From assembly GCA_002408125.1 (NCBI GenBank), contig DHQO01000002.1, forward strand, positions 127,348 to 191,347: a DNA stretch of 64,000 nucleotides, given 5' to 3'. The position numbers were made by a program, and so were the translations under genes. This document shows positions 1-8,471 of the stretch, piece by piece (within the stretch, counting starts at the first letter, position 1; each line of letters starts with the position of its first letter). The notes under the pieces were generated by a model. The model was given only the letters and a program-made list of their open reading frames with translations. It was not told where the DNA came from and did no database searches. The DNA is from Hyphomonadaceae bacterium UBA5336 (GTDB lineage Bacteria; Pseudomonadota; Alphaproteobacteria; Caulobacterales; Hyphomonadaceae).

Positions 1-174
1 TTCGCGCCCGATGAATGGGCCGACGAAATCGCCGCGGTGAACGCCGAGGTCGCCGCCGAGTTCGAGGACGCCGAAGCCGAATATGTCTGCACCCCAGAAA
101 TGTTTGAAGAAACCGACCAGCGCGTCGAGGAAGCCGCCATGGCCCTCGGCCGCGCGCAGGCGGATGGACAGTGA
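1..174 (+). CDS. C-terminal fragment of an unidentified protein
   Basis: An open frame runs in from the left edge and ends with TGA at 172-174. The visible 57 residues are very acidic and Ala/Glu rich and end in MALGRAQADGQ. No domain is recognisable. The stop overlaps the GTG start of the next gene (GTGA at 171-174), so the two are probably co-transcribed and translationally coupled. Function unknown; the start lies outside the window. Confidence 0.5.
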   Translation, partial: FAPDEWADEIAAVNAEVAAEFEDAEAEYVCTPEMFEETDQRVEEAAMALGRAQADGQ

Positions 175-590
175 AGTCGACACGATGGGTCCTCGTTCTC
201 TACACCCTCTTCATGCTCGGCCCGTGGCTATTCGCCGTGATCGGGATGGCCTGGACGACCATGGCGGAAATCGCAGACCCGGAATATCTGTGCGAACTGG
301 CAGGCGACCCGCCGCATATGCCGGAATCCGTCTATTGGTATTTTTTTCGCGGGGTGATTCCATTACTGTTGGTCTGGTTACTCATCGCAGCCACCATCTC
401 TATCATCCTTTGGCGGGTCGGCTGGCTTTCGCTGCGCGCCATTCTCGGCACCAGCTTGGCTTGGGTCATCATCCTGGTCGCCCTTTTTCTGAGCGGCGAC
501 GGGCTCAGCCGCGAATTTTATCGCGCAGTTCCCGAGCACTGCCTTGCTAATGAAATCGTCCCGGACGGGGCTCCCCCCATACAAGATTGA
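171..590 (+). CDS. Small hypothetical membrane protein
   Basis: A 139-residue protein with three hydrophobic stretches: residues about 7-28, 62-82 and 88-108, the first preceded by basic residues. These predict an inner-membrane protein with an N-terminal anchor. The start is GTG and overlaps the upstream stop, which supports an operon. It ends only 11 bp before lpdA. No family was recognised and no catalytic motif is visible. Its position just before lpdA may simply reflect shared transcription. Confidence 0.6.
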   Translation: MKSTRWVLVLYTLFMLGPWLFAVIGMAWTTMAEIADPEYLCELAGDPPHMPESVYWYFFRGVIPLLLVWLLIAATISIILWRVGWLSLRAILGTSLAWVIILVALFLSGDGLSREFYRAVPEHCLANEIVPDGAPPIQD

Positions 591-601
591 GGAAACCACC
601 C

Positions 602-2017
602 ATGGCTGACACAGACTTCGACCTCATCGTCATCGGCTCCGGCCCCGGCGGCTATGTCGCCGCGATCCGCGCCAGCCAGCTGGGCATGAAGACCGCCATT
701 GTCGAGCGCGAGTCGCTGGGCGGCATCTGCCTGAATTGGGGCTGTATCCCCACCAAGGCGCTCTTGCGCTCGGCCGAAGTGCTGCGCAATGCCAAGCATG
801 CCGAGGCTTATGGCCTCAAGATCGAAAAGGCCGAGCCGGACCTTGAGGCCATCGTGAAACGCTCGCGCGGCGTGGCAGCGCAGCTGTCCGGCGGCGTGAA
901 GCACCTGATGAAGAAGAACAAGATCACCGTGATCGAGGGCACCGCGCGCCTGGAAAAGGGCTCACCCGCCCCGAAGGTCATCGTGAAAGACAAGGATGGG
1001 AAGGACACACCGTATCAGGCGGCCCATGTCATCCTCGCCACCGGCGCGCGCGCCCGCGCCATCCCGCAGGCGGGCCTCGAACCCGACGGCAAGCAGGTCT
1101 GGACCTATCGCGAGGCGATGGTGCCCGACACGCTGCCCAAGCGCCTGCTCGTCATCGGCTCGGGCGCTATCGGCATCGAGTTCGCGAGCTTCTATCATGA
1201 GCTTGGCAGCGAGGTGACGGTGGTCGAGGTGCTGGACCGCATCCTGCCGGTCGAAGACGAGGACATCTCCAAGGCCGCGCGCAAACAGTTTGAAAAACAG
1301 GGCCTTACCATCCTCACCGGCGCGCAGGTGAAGGGGCTGGAGAAGCTCAAGACCAAGGTGAAGGCGACGGTGGAAACCGGTAGCAAGACCGAGGTGCTGG
1401 AGGCCGACCGGGTGATCCTCGCGGTCGGCATTGTCGGCAATGTGGAAAATCTCGGCCTGGAAGCGCTCGGCGTGGAGGTCGACCGCACCCACGTCAAGGT
1501 GGACGGCTTCGGGCGTACCGGCGTGCCGGGGCTCTATGCCATTGGCGACCTCACCGGCCCGCCCTGGCTCGCCCACAAGGCCTCCCATGAGGGCGTCATC
1601 TGCGTGGAGGGCATCGCCGGGGCCAACGAGGCCCATCCGTTCGACGCCTGGAATGTGCCCGGCTGCACCTATGCCCATCCCCAGGTCGCGAGTGTCGGCC
1701 TCACCGAGGCCAAGGCGAAAGAGGCCGGCCATGAGGTGAAGGTCGGCAAGTTCCCCTTCATCGGCAATGGCAAGGCGATCGCGCTGGGCGAGGCCGACGG
1801 CATGGTGAAGACCGTGTTCGACGCGAAAACCGGCGAGCTACTCGGCGCCCACATGATCGGCGCGGAAGTGACCGAACTGATCCAGGGCTATGTCATCGCC
1901 CGCGAAGCCGAACTCACCGAAGAAGACCTGATGCACACCATCTTCCCCCACCCGACGCTGTCAGAGATGATGCATGAGAGCGTGCTCGATGCCTATGGGC
2001 GGGTTGTGCATATGTAG
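602..2017 (+). CDS. lpdA: Dihydrolipoyl dehydrogenase (E3)
   Basis: The 471-residue E3 flavoprotein reoxidises the dihydrolipoyl group of 2-oxoacid dehydrogenase complexes with NAD+. An FAD-binding GSGPGG motif lies near residue 12. The redox-active disulfide is in GGICLNWGCIPTK (about residues 40-52). The NAD-binding GSGAIG lies mid-protein, and the catalytic His-Glu pair is in FPHPTLSEMMHE near the C-terminus. Length is normal for the family. I chose the ATG at 602 over an in-frame start at 587 because GAGGA at 589-593 is well spaced from it and family members begin directly before the FAD motif. No E1 or E2 genes are visible; they may lie upstream of the window. Confidence 0.97.
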   Translation: MADTDFDLIVIGSGPGGYVAAIRASQLGMKTAIVERESLGGICLNWGCIPTKALLRSAEVLRNAKHAEAYGLKIEKAEPDLEAIVKRSRGVAAQLSGGVKHLMKKNKITVIEGTARLEKGSPAPKVIVKDKDGKDTPYQAAHVILATGARARAIPQAGLEPDGKQVWTYREAMVPDTLPKRLLVIGSGAIGIEFASFYHELGSEVTVVEVLDRILPVEDEDISKAARKQFEKQGLTILTGAQVKGLEKLKTKVKATVETGSKTEVLEADRVILAVGIVGNVENLGLEALGVEVDRTHVKVDGFGRTGVPGLYAIGDLTGPPWLAHKASHEGVICVEGIAGANEAHPFDAWNVPGCTYAHPQVASVGLTEAKAKEAGHEVKVGKFPFIGNGKAIALGEADGMVKTVFDAKTGELLGAHMIGAEVTELIQGYVIAREAELTEEDLMHTIFPHPTLSEMMHESVLDAYGRVVHM

Positions 2018-2033
2018 CGTCTGGCGGTCCCCC

Positions 2034-2076
2034 GCCCCCTCTATCTCCTCCCGTGGGGAGGGGGAGGCGCGTGTGG
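2034..2076. repeat. Imperfect GC-rich inverted repeat after lpdA
   Basis: Pyrimidine-rich CCCCCTC...CTCCTCCC is followed after a few bases by GGGGAGGGGGAGG, forming a strong imperfect stem just downstream of the lpdA stop. No T-run follows, so it is not a classic intrinsic terminator. It resembles the C/G-rich intergenic palindromes common in alphaproteobacteria and may stabilise the lpdA mRNA 3' end. Confidence 0.4.
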
Positions 2077-2170
2077 TGAGGTTTGGTGCTGAAATGGAAA
2101 CGTCGGGCGGGATGAAATCCCACCATCTGAGTGTTCCAGCATCTCAGCCAAACTCAATCTGCCCGATTTG

Positions 2171-2665
2171 CTAGTCGGATCGGTTTGCAAACGGCCAACG
2201 TTTCGTTCGCTGCTTGAATCCGGCAATGAGCGTTGCCTCAACCGTGCGAGGCTCTTCATCAAGTGTAGCTTTCCAACAGATCAAAAGTTCGCTCGAATCC
2301 ACAAGCTGCCAAATGTAGCACCCTCCTCGATGGCCGACCGGCTTACCGCGACCAAACGCGAGGTAAGCGCCAATTCGACGACGCAGCGTGGATGCACTAC
2401 CTTTGCCGCCCGCTTTTCCAAAATACACTATCCGCTCACCGAGAACCCACTTTTGTTCAAGTGTAGAAACAGAGACGTTTGGGTTCTTTCCCTTAAAGTG
2501 ACCACCGGTTCCGATTTCAAGAAATTTAGGTGTTATGTCTGTGTCACGGACAACAACATATACGCCCGCTACATCGGGGATATCTTTACGCTGCAACGCA
2601 GAAACAGAAATAAAGCCTTCGAAACCGCCATTTCGAAGTTCAGAGATGTTTGCCGGAACGTTCAT
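2171..2665 (-). CDS. GIY-YIG-like nuclease superfamily protein
   Basis: A 164-residue protein carrying the spaced hallmarks of a GIY-YIG fold. GVY stands for GIY and YFGKA for YIG, followed by an Arg in LRRRIGAYL, a Glu in VEATLI, and a late Asn in PFANRSD. Together these make a catalytically complete GIY-YIG domain plausible. The start at 2665 is set by GGGGGA 8 bases upstream; a longer frame to 2719 lacks support. Base composition is clearly more AT-rich than the flanking lpdA and ftsY, and the gene stands alone, which suggests horizontal gain. Target and role (repair, defence or mobile-element remnant) cannot be told. Confidence 0.6.
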   Translation of the reverse strand: MNVPANISELRNGGFEGFISVSALQRKDIPDVAGVYVVVRDTDITPKFLEIGTGGHFKGKNPNVSVSTLEQKWVLGERIVYFGKAGGKGSASTLRRRIGAYLAFGRGKPVGHRGGCYIWQLVDSSELLICWKATLDEEPRTVEATLIAGFKQRTKRWPFANRSD

Positions 2666-2817
2666 ACTATTCCCCCACCTGCGTACAGCACAGGGATGAT
2701 AGCCAATACCACCTTGCACTTGTTAAATGAGATTCCACAGACGCGCTGAAACAAGGAAATACCCAGTTAACTAAAGTGGCCCCTTACGCCGGAGCGACAG
2801 TGCCCAAATGCGACCGG

Positions 2818-4038
2818 CTACCCCGGCCCCACCAGCGCCCGCGCAAACGCCTCTGCACTAAACGGCTGCAGATCCTCCGCCTTCTCGCCCACGCCGACAA
2901 AATGGATCGGCAAATCGTGTTTGTCGGCGATGGCCACCAGCACGCCGCCCTTGGCGGTGCCGTCGAGCTTGGTCATGACGAGGCCGGTCACGCCGGCCGT
3001 GTGGCGGAAGGCTTCGACCTGGGAGAGCGCGTTCTGGCCGACCGTGGCGTCGAGCACGAGGATGACATCATGGGGTGCATCCGGGTCGAGCTTTTGCGTC
3101 ACGCGGATGATTTTCGCGAGCTCCGCCATCAGTTCGGACTTGTTCTGCAGCCGCCCGGCCGTATCGACGAGGACGAGATCCAGCCCCTCGCGCTGCGCAC
3201 GCTCCACCGCCTCATAGACAAGCCCGGCCGCGTCCGCGCCGGTGGACTTCGACAGCACCGGGATGCCCGCGCGCTCGCCCCAGACGGTGAGCTGTTCGAT
3301 CGCAGCGGCGCGGAACGTATCGCCCGCCACCAGCAGGGCCTTGGCGCCCTGCGCTTTCAGTTTCGAGGCGATCTTGCCGATCGTGGTGGTCTTGCCGGAG
3401 CCATTCACGCCGACGAACAGGACAATGCGCGGGCGCGGGCCGTCGGCGAAATCGACAATCTGTTCGCGCGGTTTCAGGACAGCGGTGATCTCCTCGGCCA
3501 GCGCCGCCTTGATCTCCTCGTCGGTCACTTCCTTGTCGAACCGGTCCTTCGCGAGGCCCGCCGTCACGCGCGCGGCGACACCCGCGCCGAGATCGGAGGC
3601 GATCAGCAGGTCTTCCAGTTCCTCCAGCGTTTCCTCGTCCAGCTTGCGCTTGGTGAAGACGCTGGTGATGCCTTCGGCGAGGCGCGAGGAAGATCGCGAG
3701 AGGCCGGACGCCATGCGCGAAAAGAAGCCGGGCTTTTTCGTTTCCGCGATGGGGTCGGGCTCGGCCTCCGGTTCGGGCGAGGCGTCGTGGAGATGCGCCA
3801 GTTCCGGGGTGTCCATCACCTCCTCGGGCGCGGGCTCGGCGCCGGGCAGGTCGAGCGGTTCCTCATCGGCGGGATCGGGATGCGGGGAGGCCGGGTCGCC
3901 CTCTTCCAGCGGCGCCTGGAAGTCGGCATTGTGGGGCTCAAGTTCCACCACCGGTTCGGCTTCGGGCTCAGCCGGGGACGGCAGCTCGGCCTCTTCCAGT
4001 TCCTGTTTTTTCTTCTTCTTTCCGAACCAGAGGATCAT
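2818..4038 (-). CDS. ftsY: Signal recognition particle receptor FtsY
   Basis: The 406-residue SRP receptor GTPase docks ribosome-nascent chain-SRP complexes at the inner membrane. The first ~120 residues are a highly acidic Glu/Pro-rich A domain beginning MILWFGKKKKK. The NG domain follows, with the P-loop GVNGSGKTTT, DTFRAAA, DTAGR and TKLDG GTPase motifs. The start ATG overlaps the stop of mtaB (TCAT at 4035-4038), so ftsY is translationally coupled to mtaB and rlmN upstream. Length is typical of alphaproteobacterial FtsY with a long A domain. Confidence 0.97.
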   Translation of the reverse strand: MILWFGKKKKKQELEEAELPSPAEPEAEPVVELEPHNADFQAPLEEGDPASPHPDPADEEPLDLPGAEPAPEEVMDTPELAHLHDASPEPEAEPDPIAETKKPGFFSRMASGLSRSSSRLAEGITSVFTKRKLDEETLEELEDLLIASDLGAGVAARVTAGLAKDRFDKEVTDEEIKAALAEEITAVLKPREQIVDFADGPRPRIVLFVGVNGSGKTTTIGKIASKLKAQGAKALLVAGDTFRAAAIEQLTVWGERAGIPVLSKSTGADAAGLVYEAVERAQREGLDLVLVDTAGRLQNKSELMAELAKIIRVTQKLDPDAPHDVILVLDATVGQNALSQVEAFRHTAGVTGLVMTKLDGTAKGGVLVAIADKHDLPIHFVGVGEKAEDLQPFSAEAFARALVGPG

Positions 4039-5297
4039 GCGGGCACACCTGTCAGCCGTTCATTGTCGTGACCGGTAATGTGGAAGCGTGCGGGCCGGCC
4101 CGCAACCGGGAGGGGGCCGTTAAGGATGTGCAGCGGTGTAAAATCGGGCATGCGCGCGGTTTCCCCCCGCTCGACAAGCGCCATAACCGTCTGGCCGCGT
4201 TTACCATCGAGATGGGCGATGAGGGCTGCGGAGGCCGCTTCGCGCAGGCGCGCGGCGCGGGCCTTGATGGTCGCCTTGTCGAGCTGCGGCATGCGCGCGG
4301 CGGGTGTGCCGGGGCGCGGGCTGTAGGGGAAGACATGAACGAAGCTGAGGCCGCAGTCGGCGATCAGTTTCACACTGTTCTCGAAGGCGACCTCGGTCTC
4401 TGTCGGGAAGCCGGCGATGAGGTCGGCGCCGAGCGCGATGTCGGGCCGCGCGGTGCGGAGCTTTTCGGCGAGCGCCACGGCCTCCTCGCGCGAATGGCGG
4501 CGCTTCATGCGTTTCAGGATCAACGTATCGCCATGCTGCAAGCTAAGGTGCATGAAGGGGGCGAGGCGCGGCTCGGACATGGCCTCGAACAGGGCGTCAT
4601 CGATCTCGATGGCGTCGATGCTTGAGATGCGCAGCTGGGGCAGCTCGGGCACCAGTTTCAGGATGCGCTGGACGAGATTGCCGAGCTGCGGCGTGCCCGG
4701 CAGGTCCGCGCCCCAGCTGGTGAGATCCACGCCGGTGAGGACCACTTCATGGTGCCCGCTGGCGGCAAGCTCGCGCACCTGGGCGACCACTTCGCCGGCC
4801 GGCACGCTGCGCGAATTTCCCCGGCCATAAGGGATGATGCAGAAGGTGCAGCGATGGTCGCAGCCCTGCTGGACCTGGACATAGGCGCGCGCACGGCCCT
4901 CCATCCCGTCGATGAGATGGGCGGCGGTTTCGCGCACGGACATGATGTCGTTCACCTGCGCCTTCGGGCGGGTCTCGTCCAGCAGCGCGGCGGGGCGCCA
5001 GGTTTCCGCCTGCATCTTCTCGTGATTGCCGATGACGCGGGTGACTTCCGGCATTTCAGCGAAGCGTTCCGGCTCGATCTGCGCGGCGCAGCCGGTGACG
5101 ATGACGGGCGCACCGGGATGGTCTTTCGCGGCGCGGCGGATGGTCTGGCGCGAGCTGCGCACAGCTTCGGCGGTCACCGCGCAGGTGTTGATGATGACGG
5201 CGTCAGACAGGCCAGCCTCAGCCGCATGCCGGCGCATGACTTCGGATTCATAGCTGTTCAGCCGACAGCCGAGGGTGATGAGCTTTGGCTCCGCCAT
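4035..5297 (-). CDS. mtaB: tRNA ms2t6A methylthiotransferase MtaB
   Basis: A 420-residue radical-SAM methylthiotransferase that converts t6A37 to ms2t6A37 in tRNAs reading ANN codons. The N-terminal domain supplies cluster cysteines in GCRLN, INTCAV and TGCAAQ. The radical-SAM CxxxCxxC is CDHRCTFC near residue 145. The C-terminal part corresponds to the TRAM region. It sits between rlmN (3-bp gap) and ftsY (4-bp overlap), so the three genes form one minus-strand operon. Confidence 0.94.
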   Translation of the reverse strand: MAEPKLITLGCRLNSYESEVMRRHAAEAGLSDAVIINTCAVTAEAVRSSRQTIRRAAKDHPGAPVIVTGCAAQIEPERFAEMPEVTRVIGNHEKMQAETWRPAALLDETRPKAQVNDIMSVRETAAHLIDGMEGRARAYVQVQQGCDHRCTFCIIPYGRGNSRSVPAGEVVAQVRELAASGHHEVVLTGVDLTSWGADLPGTPQLGNLVQRILKLVPELPQLRISSIDAIEIDDALFEAMSEPRLAPFMHLSLQHGDTLILKRMKRRHSREEAVALAEKLRTARPDIALGADLIAGFPTETEVAFENSVKLIADCGLSFVHVFPYSPRPGTPAARMPQLDKATIKARAARLREAASAALIAHLDGKRGQTVMALVERGETARMPDFTPLHILNGPLPVAGRPARFHITGHDNERLTGVPA

Positions 5298-5300
5298 GGC

Positions 5301-6446
5301 TTACTCTGCCGCCAGCGCCTCGCGTCTCAGCTCCGCCGCGCTCTTCTTCACGCTCTCCGAGCGCAGCTGGCCGCAGGCGGCGAAGATGTCCCGGCCGCGG
5401 GGGGTGCGGATGGGGCTGGCATAGCCGGCACGGTTGAGCACGTCTGCGAAGGCCTCGATCGTCTCCCAATCGGAGCATGCATAGGGCGCGCCGGGCCAGG
5501 GATTGAACGGGATGAGATTGATCTTCGCTGGCACGCCGCGCAGCAGTTTTATGAGGTCGCGCGCTTCGGCGAGGCTGTCATTTACCCCCGCCAGCATGAC
5601 ATATTCAAAGGTCACGCGCTTGGAATTGCCGAGATCGGGATAGGCGCGGATCGCCTCGAACAGCGTCTTCAGGTCGTATTTCCGGTTGATCGGCACGATC
5701 TCGTTTCTGAGGTCATCGCGCACCGCATGCAGCGAGATGGCCAGCATCGCGCCGGTGCGCGCGCCAAGCTCGGGGATTTTCGGCGCCACACCCGCCGTCG
5801 AGACGGTGATGCGTCGGCGGCCAATGGCGATGCCGTCGCCGTCTGAAATCGTGTCGATGGCCTCGGCGACATTGTCGAGATTATACAGCGGCTCGCCCAT
5901 GCCCATGAAGACGATATTGGTGAGCTTGCGGTCCTCATTGCTGGAGGGCCACTCGGCCAGCTCATCGCGCGCGATCAGCACCTGGGCGACGATCTCCTGC
6001 GCCGTCAGGTTCCGCACCAGTTTCTGCGTGCCGGTATGGCAGAAGGTGCAGTTGAGCGTGCAGCCAACCTGGCTGGACACGCACAGCGCGCCGGACTTGC
6101 CAACATCGGGAATATAGACGCTCTCGCCTTCCACATTCGGGCCGAAGCGCGTGAGCCATTTCTGGGTGCCGTCGACGCTGATCCTGTGCTCGGCAATCTC
6201 CGGGCGCGCCAGCGTGTAGCGCGCGGCCAGCTCGGCGCGCATTTCCTTGGCCACATTGGTCATCGCGTCGAAGTCTGTGACGCCAAAATGGTGCACCCAG
6301 CCGCGCAGCTGTTTGGCGCGCATGCCGGCCTTTTTCTCCGGCACACCCATCGCTTCCATCTCCGCCTTCAGGGCGGGAAGGGAGAGGCCGGCAAGCGAGC
6401 GCGGCTGTGGCGCGGGGGCGCGCGAGAGATCAAGCTGTGTGGTCAT
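5301..6446 (-). CDS. rlmN: Dual-specificity RNA methyltransferase RlmN
   Basis: A 381-residue radical-SAM enzyme that methylates C2 of A2503 in 23S rRNA (and A37 in some tRNAs). It has the CxxxCxxC cluster motif in CTLNCTFCHTG. Both mechanistic cysteines are recognisable: one in LCVSSQVGC and the other in AACGQLRSE near the C-terminus. It is the first gene of the rlmN-mtaB-ftsY unit. Length and motifs are complete. Confidence 0.96.
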   Translation of the reverse strand: MTTQLDLSRAPAPQPRSLAGLSLPALKAEMEAMGVPEKKAGMRAKQLRGWVHHFGVTDFDAMTNVAKEMRAELAARYTLARPEIAEHRISVDGTQKWLTRFGPNVEGESVYIPDVGKSGALCVSSQVGCTLNCTFCHTGTQKLVRNLTAQEIVAQVLIARDELAEWPSSNEDRKLTNIVFMGMGEPLYNLDNVAEAIDTISDGDGIAIGRRRITVSTAGVAPKIPELGARTGAMLAISLHAVRDDLRNEIVPINRKYDLKTLFEAIRAYPDLGNSKRVTFEYVMLAGVNDSLAEARDLIKLLRGVPAKINLIPFNPWPGAPYACSDWETIEAFADVLNRAGYASPIRTPRGRDIFAACGQLRSESVKKSAAELRREALAAE

Positions 6447-6483
6447 GCGCGCTATCTAGTGCATTTTCCCGCAAAAAGCACGA

Positions 6484-6506
6484 GGGGCGGCACATGCGGC
6501 CGCCCC
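6484..6506 (-). terminator. Probable intrinsic terminator for the DUF805 gene
   Basis: GGGGCGGC at 6484-6491 and GCCGCCCC at 6499-6506 form a perfect 8-bp GC stem with a 7-base loop. Read on the minus strand, downstream of the stop at 6535, the stem is followed after five bases by CTTTTT, as expected of an intrinsic terminator. Confidence 0.5.
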
Positions 6507-6534
6507 CCAGCAAATTCAAACTGTCAGCTCCGCC

Positions 6535-6957
6535 CTATTCGAAGGTCGCCGCAGCCGTCGGGCCCAGTCCGCCCTTGGGATCCGGGCCGAACTTGTTCGG
6601 GCCGGCCGTGCCCGGCAGTGCAAACATCACCAGGAGGATGATGCCTCCGAGATAGGGGATCAGGCCGAGCAGGAGCCACCATGCCGACATATCCCTGTCA
6701 TGCATGCGGCGGAAGGCGATCGCCAGGCCCGGAATGAGCACAGCGAGCGAGTAGAGCAGGATGATGATCATGCACAGAATGCCGAGAATGTTCATCTCGC
6801 CCTGCGCCATCCCGCCGATAAAGATCATGATCATGTACAGGACAAGAATGATGATCAGGTTGAACAGGTATACCCACCAGTATTCGGCCCGCCGCGAGCG
6901 GCCCTGAAAATCGGTGTATCGTTTGAAGAACAGCTGTACGGCGTCCATCATGCCCAT
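6535..6957 (-). CDS. DUF805 family inner-membrane protein
   Basis: A 140-residue protein of the DUF805 (YhaH-like) family: an N-terminal amphipathic segment, then LFFKRYTDFQGRSRRAEYWW, three or four hydrophobic helices, the conserved RRMHDRDMSAWW loop and a final GPNKFGPDP tail, all typical of the family. The start at 6957 is chosen because AGGAGG lies 8 bases upstream (6966-6971 region); a longer frame to 7002 would begin inside the leader. Its biochemical role is unknown. It appears to be a single-gene unit with its own terminator. Confidence 0.88.
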   Translation of the reverse strand: MGMMDAVQLFFKRYTDFQGRSRRAEYWWVYLFNLIIILVLYMIMIFIGGMAQGEMNILGILCMIIILLYSLAVLIPGLAIAFRRMHDRDMSAWWLLLGLIPYLGGIILLVMFALPGTAGPNKFGPDPKGGLGPTAAATFE

Positions 6958-7094
6958 GAGTAAATCCTCCTCCCCAAGCCAATCGGGTGTGTTCAGGCCC
7001 ACTGCCTAGATTCGGATTTGTAACGGGCCTTGGGCCATCTGCCAATGGCAAGCTATTTTACGGGCCTTACAGACTATCCAGATTCAACAAGGGC

Positions 7095-7610
7095 TTAGCG
7101 GCACGCGCTGGCCGCCCGGCTGATTGCATCGGCCGAACCGGACAGGGAAAAATGATAGGCGACCGACGTTCCGCGCGCCGACACGCTCTCAACCCGAAGC
7201 TCGCTGCCACGCTCGATGGCGCGCACAATCTGCGGGTCATCCTCATCATCGGCAAAGGCCTCGCTGCCGACATTGAACAGGGCCCAGGCCGAGCGGCCGA
7301 CACGCGCGCGCGACGGCAGGTCCTCGCGCAGGTCATAGCCCACGCGCAGGCTCGGCTGGCTCGCGATCCGCCCGGAGCTGAGATAGGTCACATAGAACCA
7401 GACATCGCCGTGATTGGCCGTGCGCGGGGCCTTGTCGGTGGCCTCGGTGGCGGCATAGCAGATGGTCTCCCCGCCAATATCCTCGGTGAAGACCTGCCAG
7501 TCCTTGAACCGCGCAACGGCGGTCGGATTGGCCGACGCGGACAGGCCGAGCGCCGTCGTCCCGGCCAGAAGGCAGAACATCCGAAAACACAGCTTCTGCA
7601 GGAGTTGCAT
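7095..7610 (-). CDS. Invasion-associated locus B (IalB) family protein
   Basis: A 171-residue secreted protein. The N-terminus (MQLLQKLCFRMFCLLAG, then Ala/Ser to about residue 27) is a signal peptide. The mature part starts with the family pattern FKDWQVF and ICYA and ends in a conserved Cys. IalB-like proteins are periplasmic or surface proteins of alphaproteobacteria, named after a Bartonella factor for erythrocyte entry; in free-living species the role is unclear. I placed the start at 7610 because it gives a good signal peptide, although no clear Shine-Dalgarno is present and an in-frame extension to 7703 exists. Confidence 0.75.
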   Translation of the reverse strand: MQLLQKLCFRMFCLLAGTTALGLSASANPTAVARFKDWQVFTEDIGGETICYAATEATDKAPRTANHGDVWFYVTYLSSGRIASQPSLRVGYDLREDLPSRARVGRSAWALFNVGSEAFADDEDDPQIVRAIERGSELRVESVSARGTSVAYHFSLSGSADAISRAASACR

Positions 7611-7670
7611 GTCAAAAACCTGGGTCGAATTCAGATTGGCAAACAGGATAACTGGCCCCAACTTGTTAGC

Positions 7671-7686
7671 TGAGCCTTGCGGCTCA
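7671..7686. promoter_or_regulatory. Short perfect hairpin between IalB and sigma genes
   Basis: TGAGCC-TTGC-GGCTCA is a perfect 6-bp inverted repeat with a 4-base loop in the divergent intergenic region (7611-7797) between the IalB-family gene and the ECF sigma gene. Without a T-run it is not a terminator; an operator role is possible but unproven. Confidence 0.2.
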
Positions 7687-7797
7687 AATGTGACATTGGC
7701 CATCGCCCATTACAGTTCGCAAGCTGTATTTCACTGTGGTTGCCAACCTATTCTGCAGCCTTAGAATGGCGCAAGGCGAACAAAAAAGGCAACACCC

Positions 7798-8385
7798 GTG
7801 CGCCTGCCGGACGAGACCCCTGTAAATTCCTCCGACCGCCAGCGCTTTGCCGGGCTTCTGGCCGCCATCGCAGACAGGCGGTGCCGCGATTCCTTCGCCC
7901 AACTGTTCGAATATTTCGCCCCGCGCCTCAAGGGTTACATGCAGCAGCTGGGCACCGATCCGGGGGAAGCGGAGGAACTGGCGCAGGAAGTGATGATCAC
8001 GGTCTGGCGCAAGGCCGGCCAGTTCGATCCGGCGAAAGCCTCGGTCTCGACCTGGATTTTCCGCATTGCCCGCAACCGCCGTATCGATGCCCATCGGCGC
8101 ACCCGCAAGCCCGAGCTTGACCCCGACGAACCGATGCTGCGCCCGGCCGACCCCGAACAACCCGATGCCACGCTCAGCCGTGCTCAGCTGGAAGAAACCG
8201 TGCGCGCCCAACTCGCAACGCTCCCCCCTGAACAGCTGGAGCTGCTTCAGGCCGCCTTCTATCAGGGCCTCACGCATAGCGAGATCGCAAAGGCCTTCGA
8301 CCTGCCGCTTGGCACGGTGAAATCGCGCATTCGGCTGGCATTTGCCCGCCTTCGCGGGCAGCTGGAAGACAGAGCAGAGCCATGA
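7798..8385 (+). CDS. ECF (RpoE/ChrR-type) RNA polymerase sigma factor
   Basis: A 195-residue sigma-70 family protein of extracytoplasmic-function type. Region 2 spans about residues 35-95, with the EAEELAQEVMITVW core and FDPAKASVSTWIFRIARN. Region 4 is LPPEQLELLQ...LTHSEIAKAFDLPLGTVKSRI, a helix-turn-helix for the -35 element. The start is GTG. The gene is followed immediately by a ChrR-family anti-sigma gene, the arrangement of the singlet-oxygen-responsive RpoE-ChrR systems of alphaproteobacteria. The stop overlaps an ATG (ATGA at 8382-8385) that opens a 29-codon mini-ORF leading to the anti-sigma start. Confidence 0.9.
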   Translation: MRLPDETPVNSSDRQRFAGLLAAIADRRCRDSFAQLFEYFAPRLKGYMQQLGTDPGEAEELAQEVMITVWRKAGQFDPAKASVSTWIFRIARNRRIDAHRRTRKPELDPDEPMLRPADPEQPDATLSRAQLEETVRAQLATLPPEQLELLQAAFYQGLTHSEIAKAFDLPLGTVKSRIRLAFARLRGQLEDRAEP

Positions 8386-8471
8386 CTGCAATCGCGCCGG
8401 CCATTTTCTTGATTTCGCCCCTGATCGAACAATACTTCCATTCGACGGAAGAACTGGAGCCAACTCCTTGA
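8382..8471 (+). CDS. Possible 29-residue leader peptide between sigma and anti-sigma genes
   Basis: An ATG overlapping the sigma stop (ATGA) opens 29 codons, starting MTAIAPAIFLISPL. The stop TGA at 8469-8471 overlaps a TTG start of the ChrR-like gene (TTGA at 8468-8471). This gives two successive start-stop overlaps. The peptide is partly hydrophobic and matches no family I know. It may be only a reading frame crossing the linker, or a coupling device that controls anti-sigma translation. Confidence 0.3.
   Translation: MTAIAPAIFLISPLIEQYFHSTEELEPTP

Noticed and set aside
2776..4071. Long open frames antisense to ftsY
   Set aside because: GC-rich shadow frames of the certain ftsY gene; no motifs and no ribosome-binding sites.
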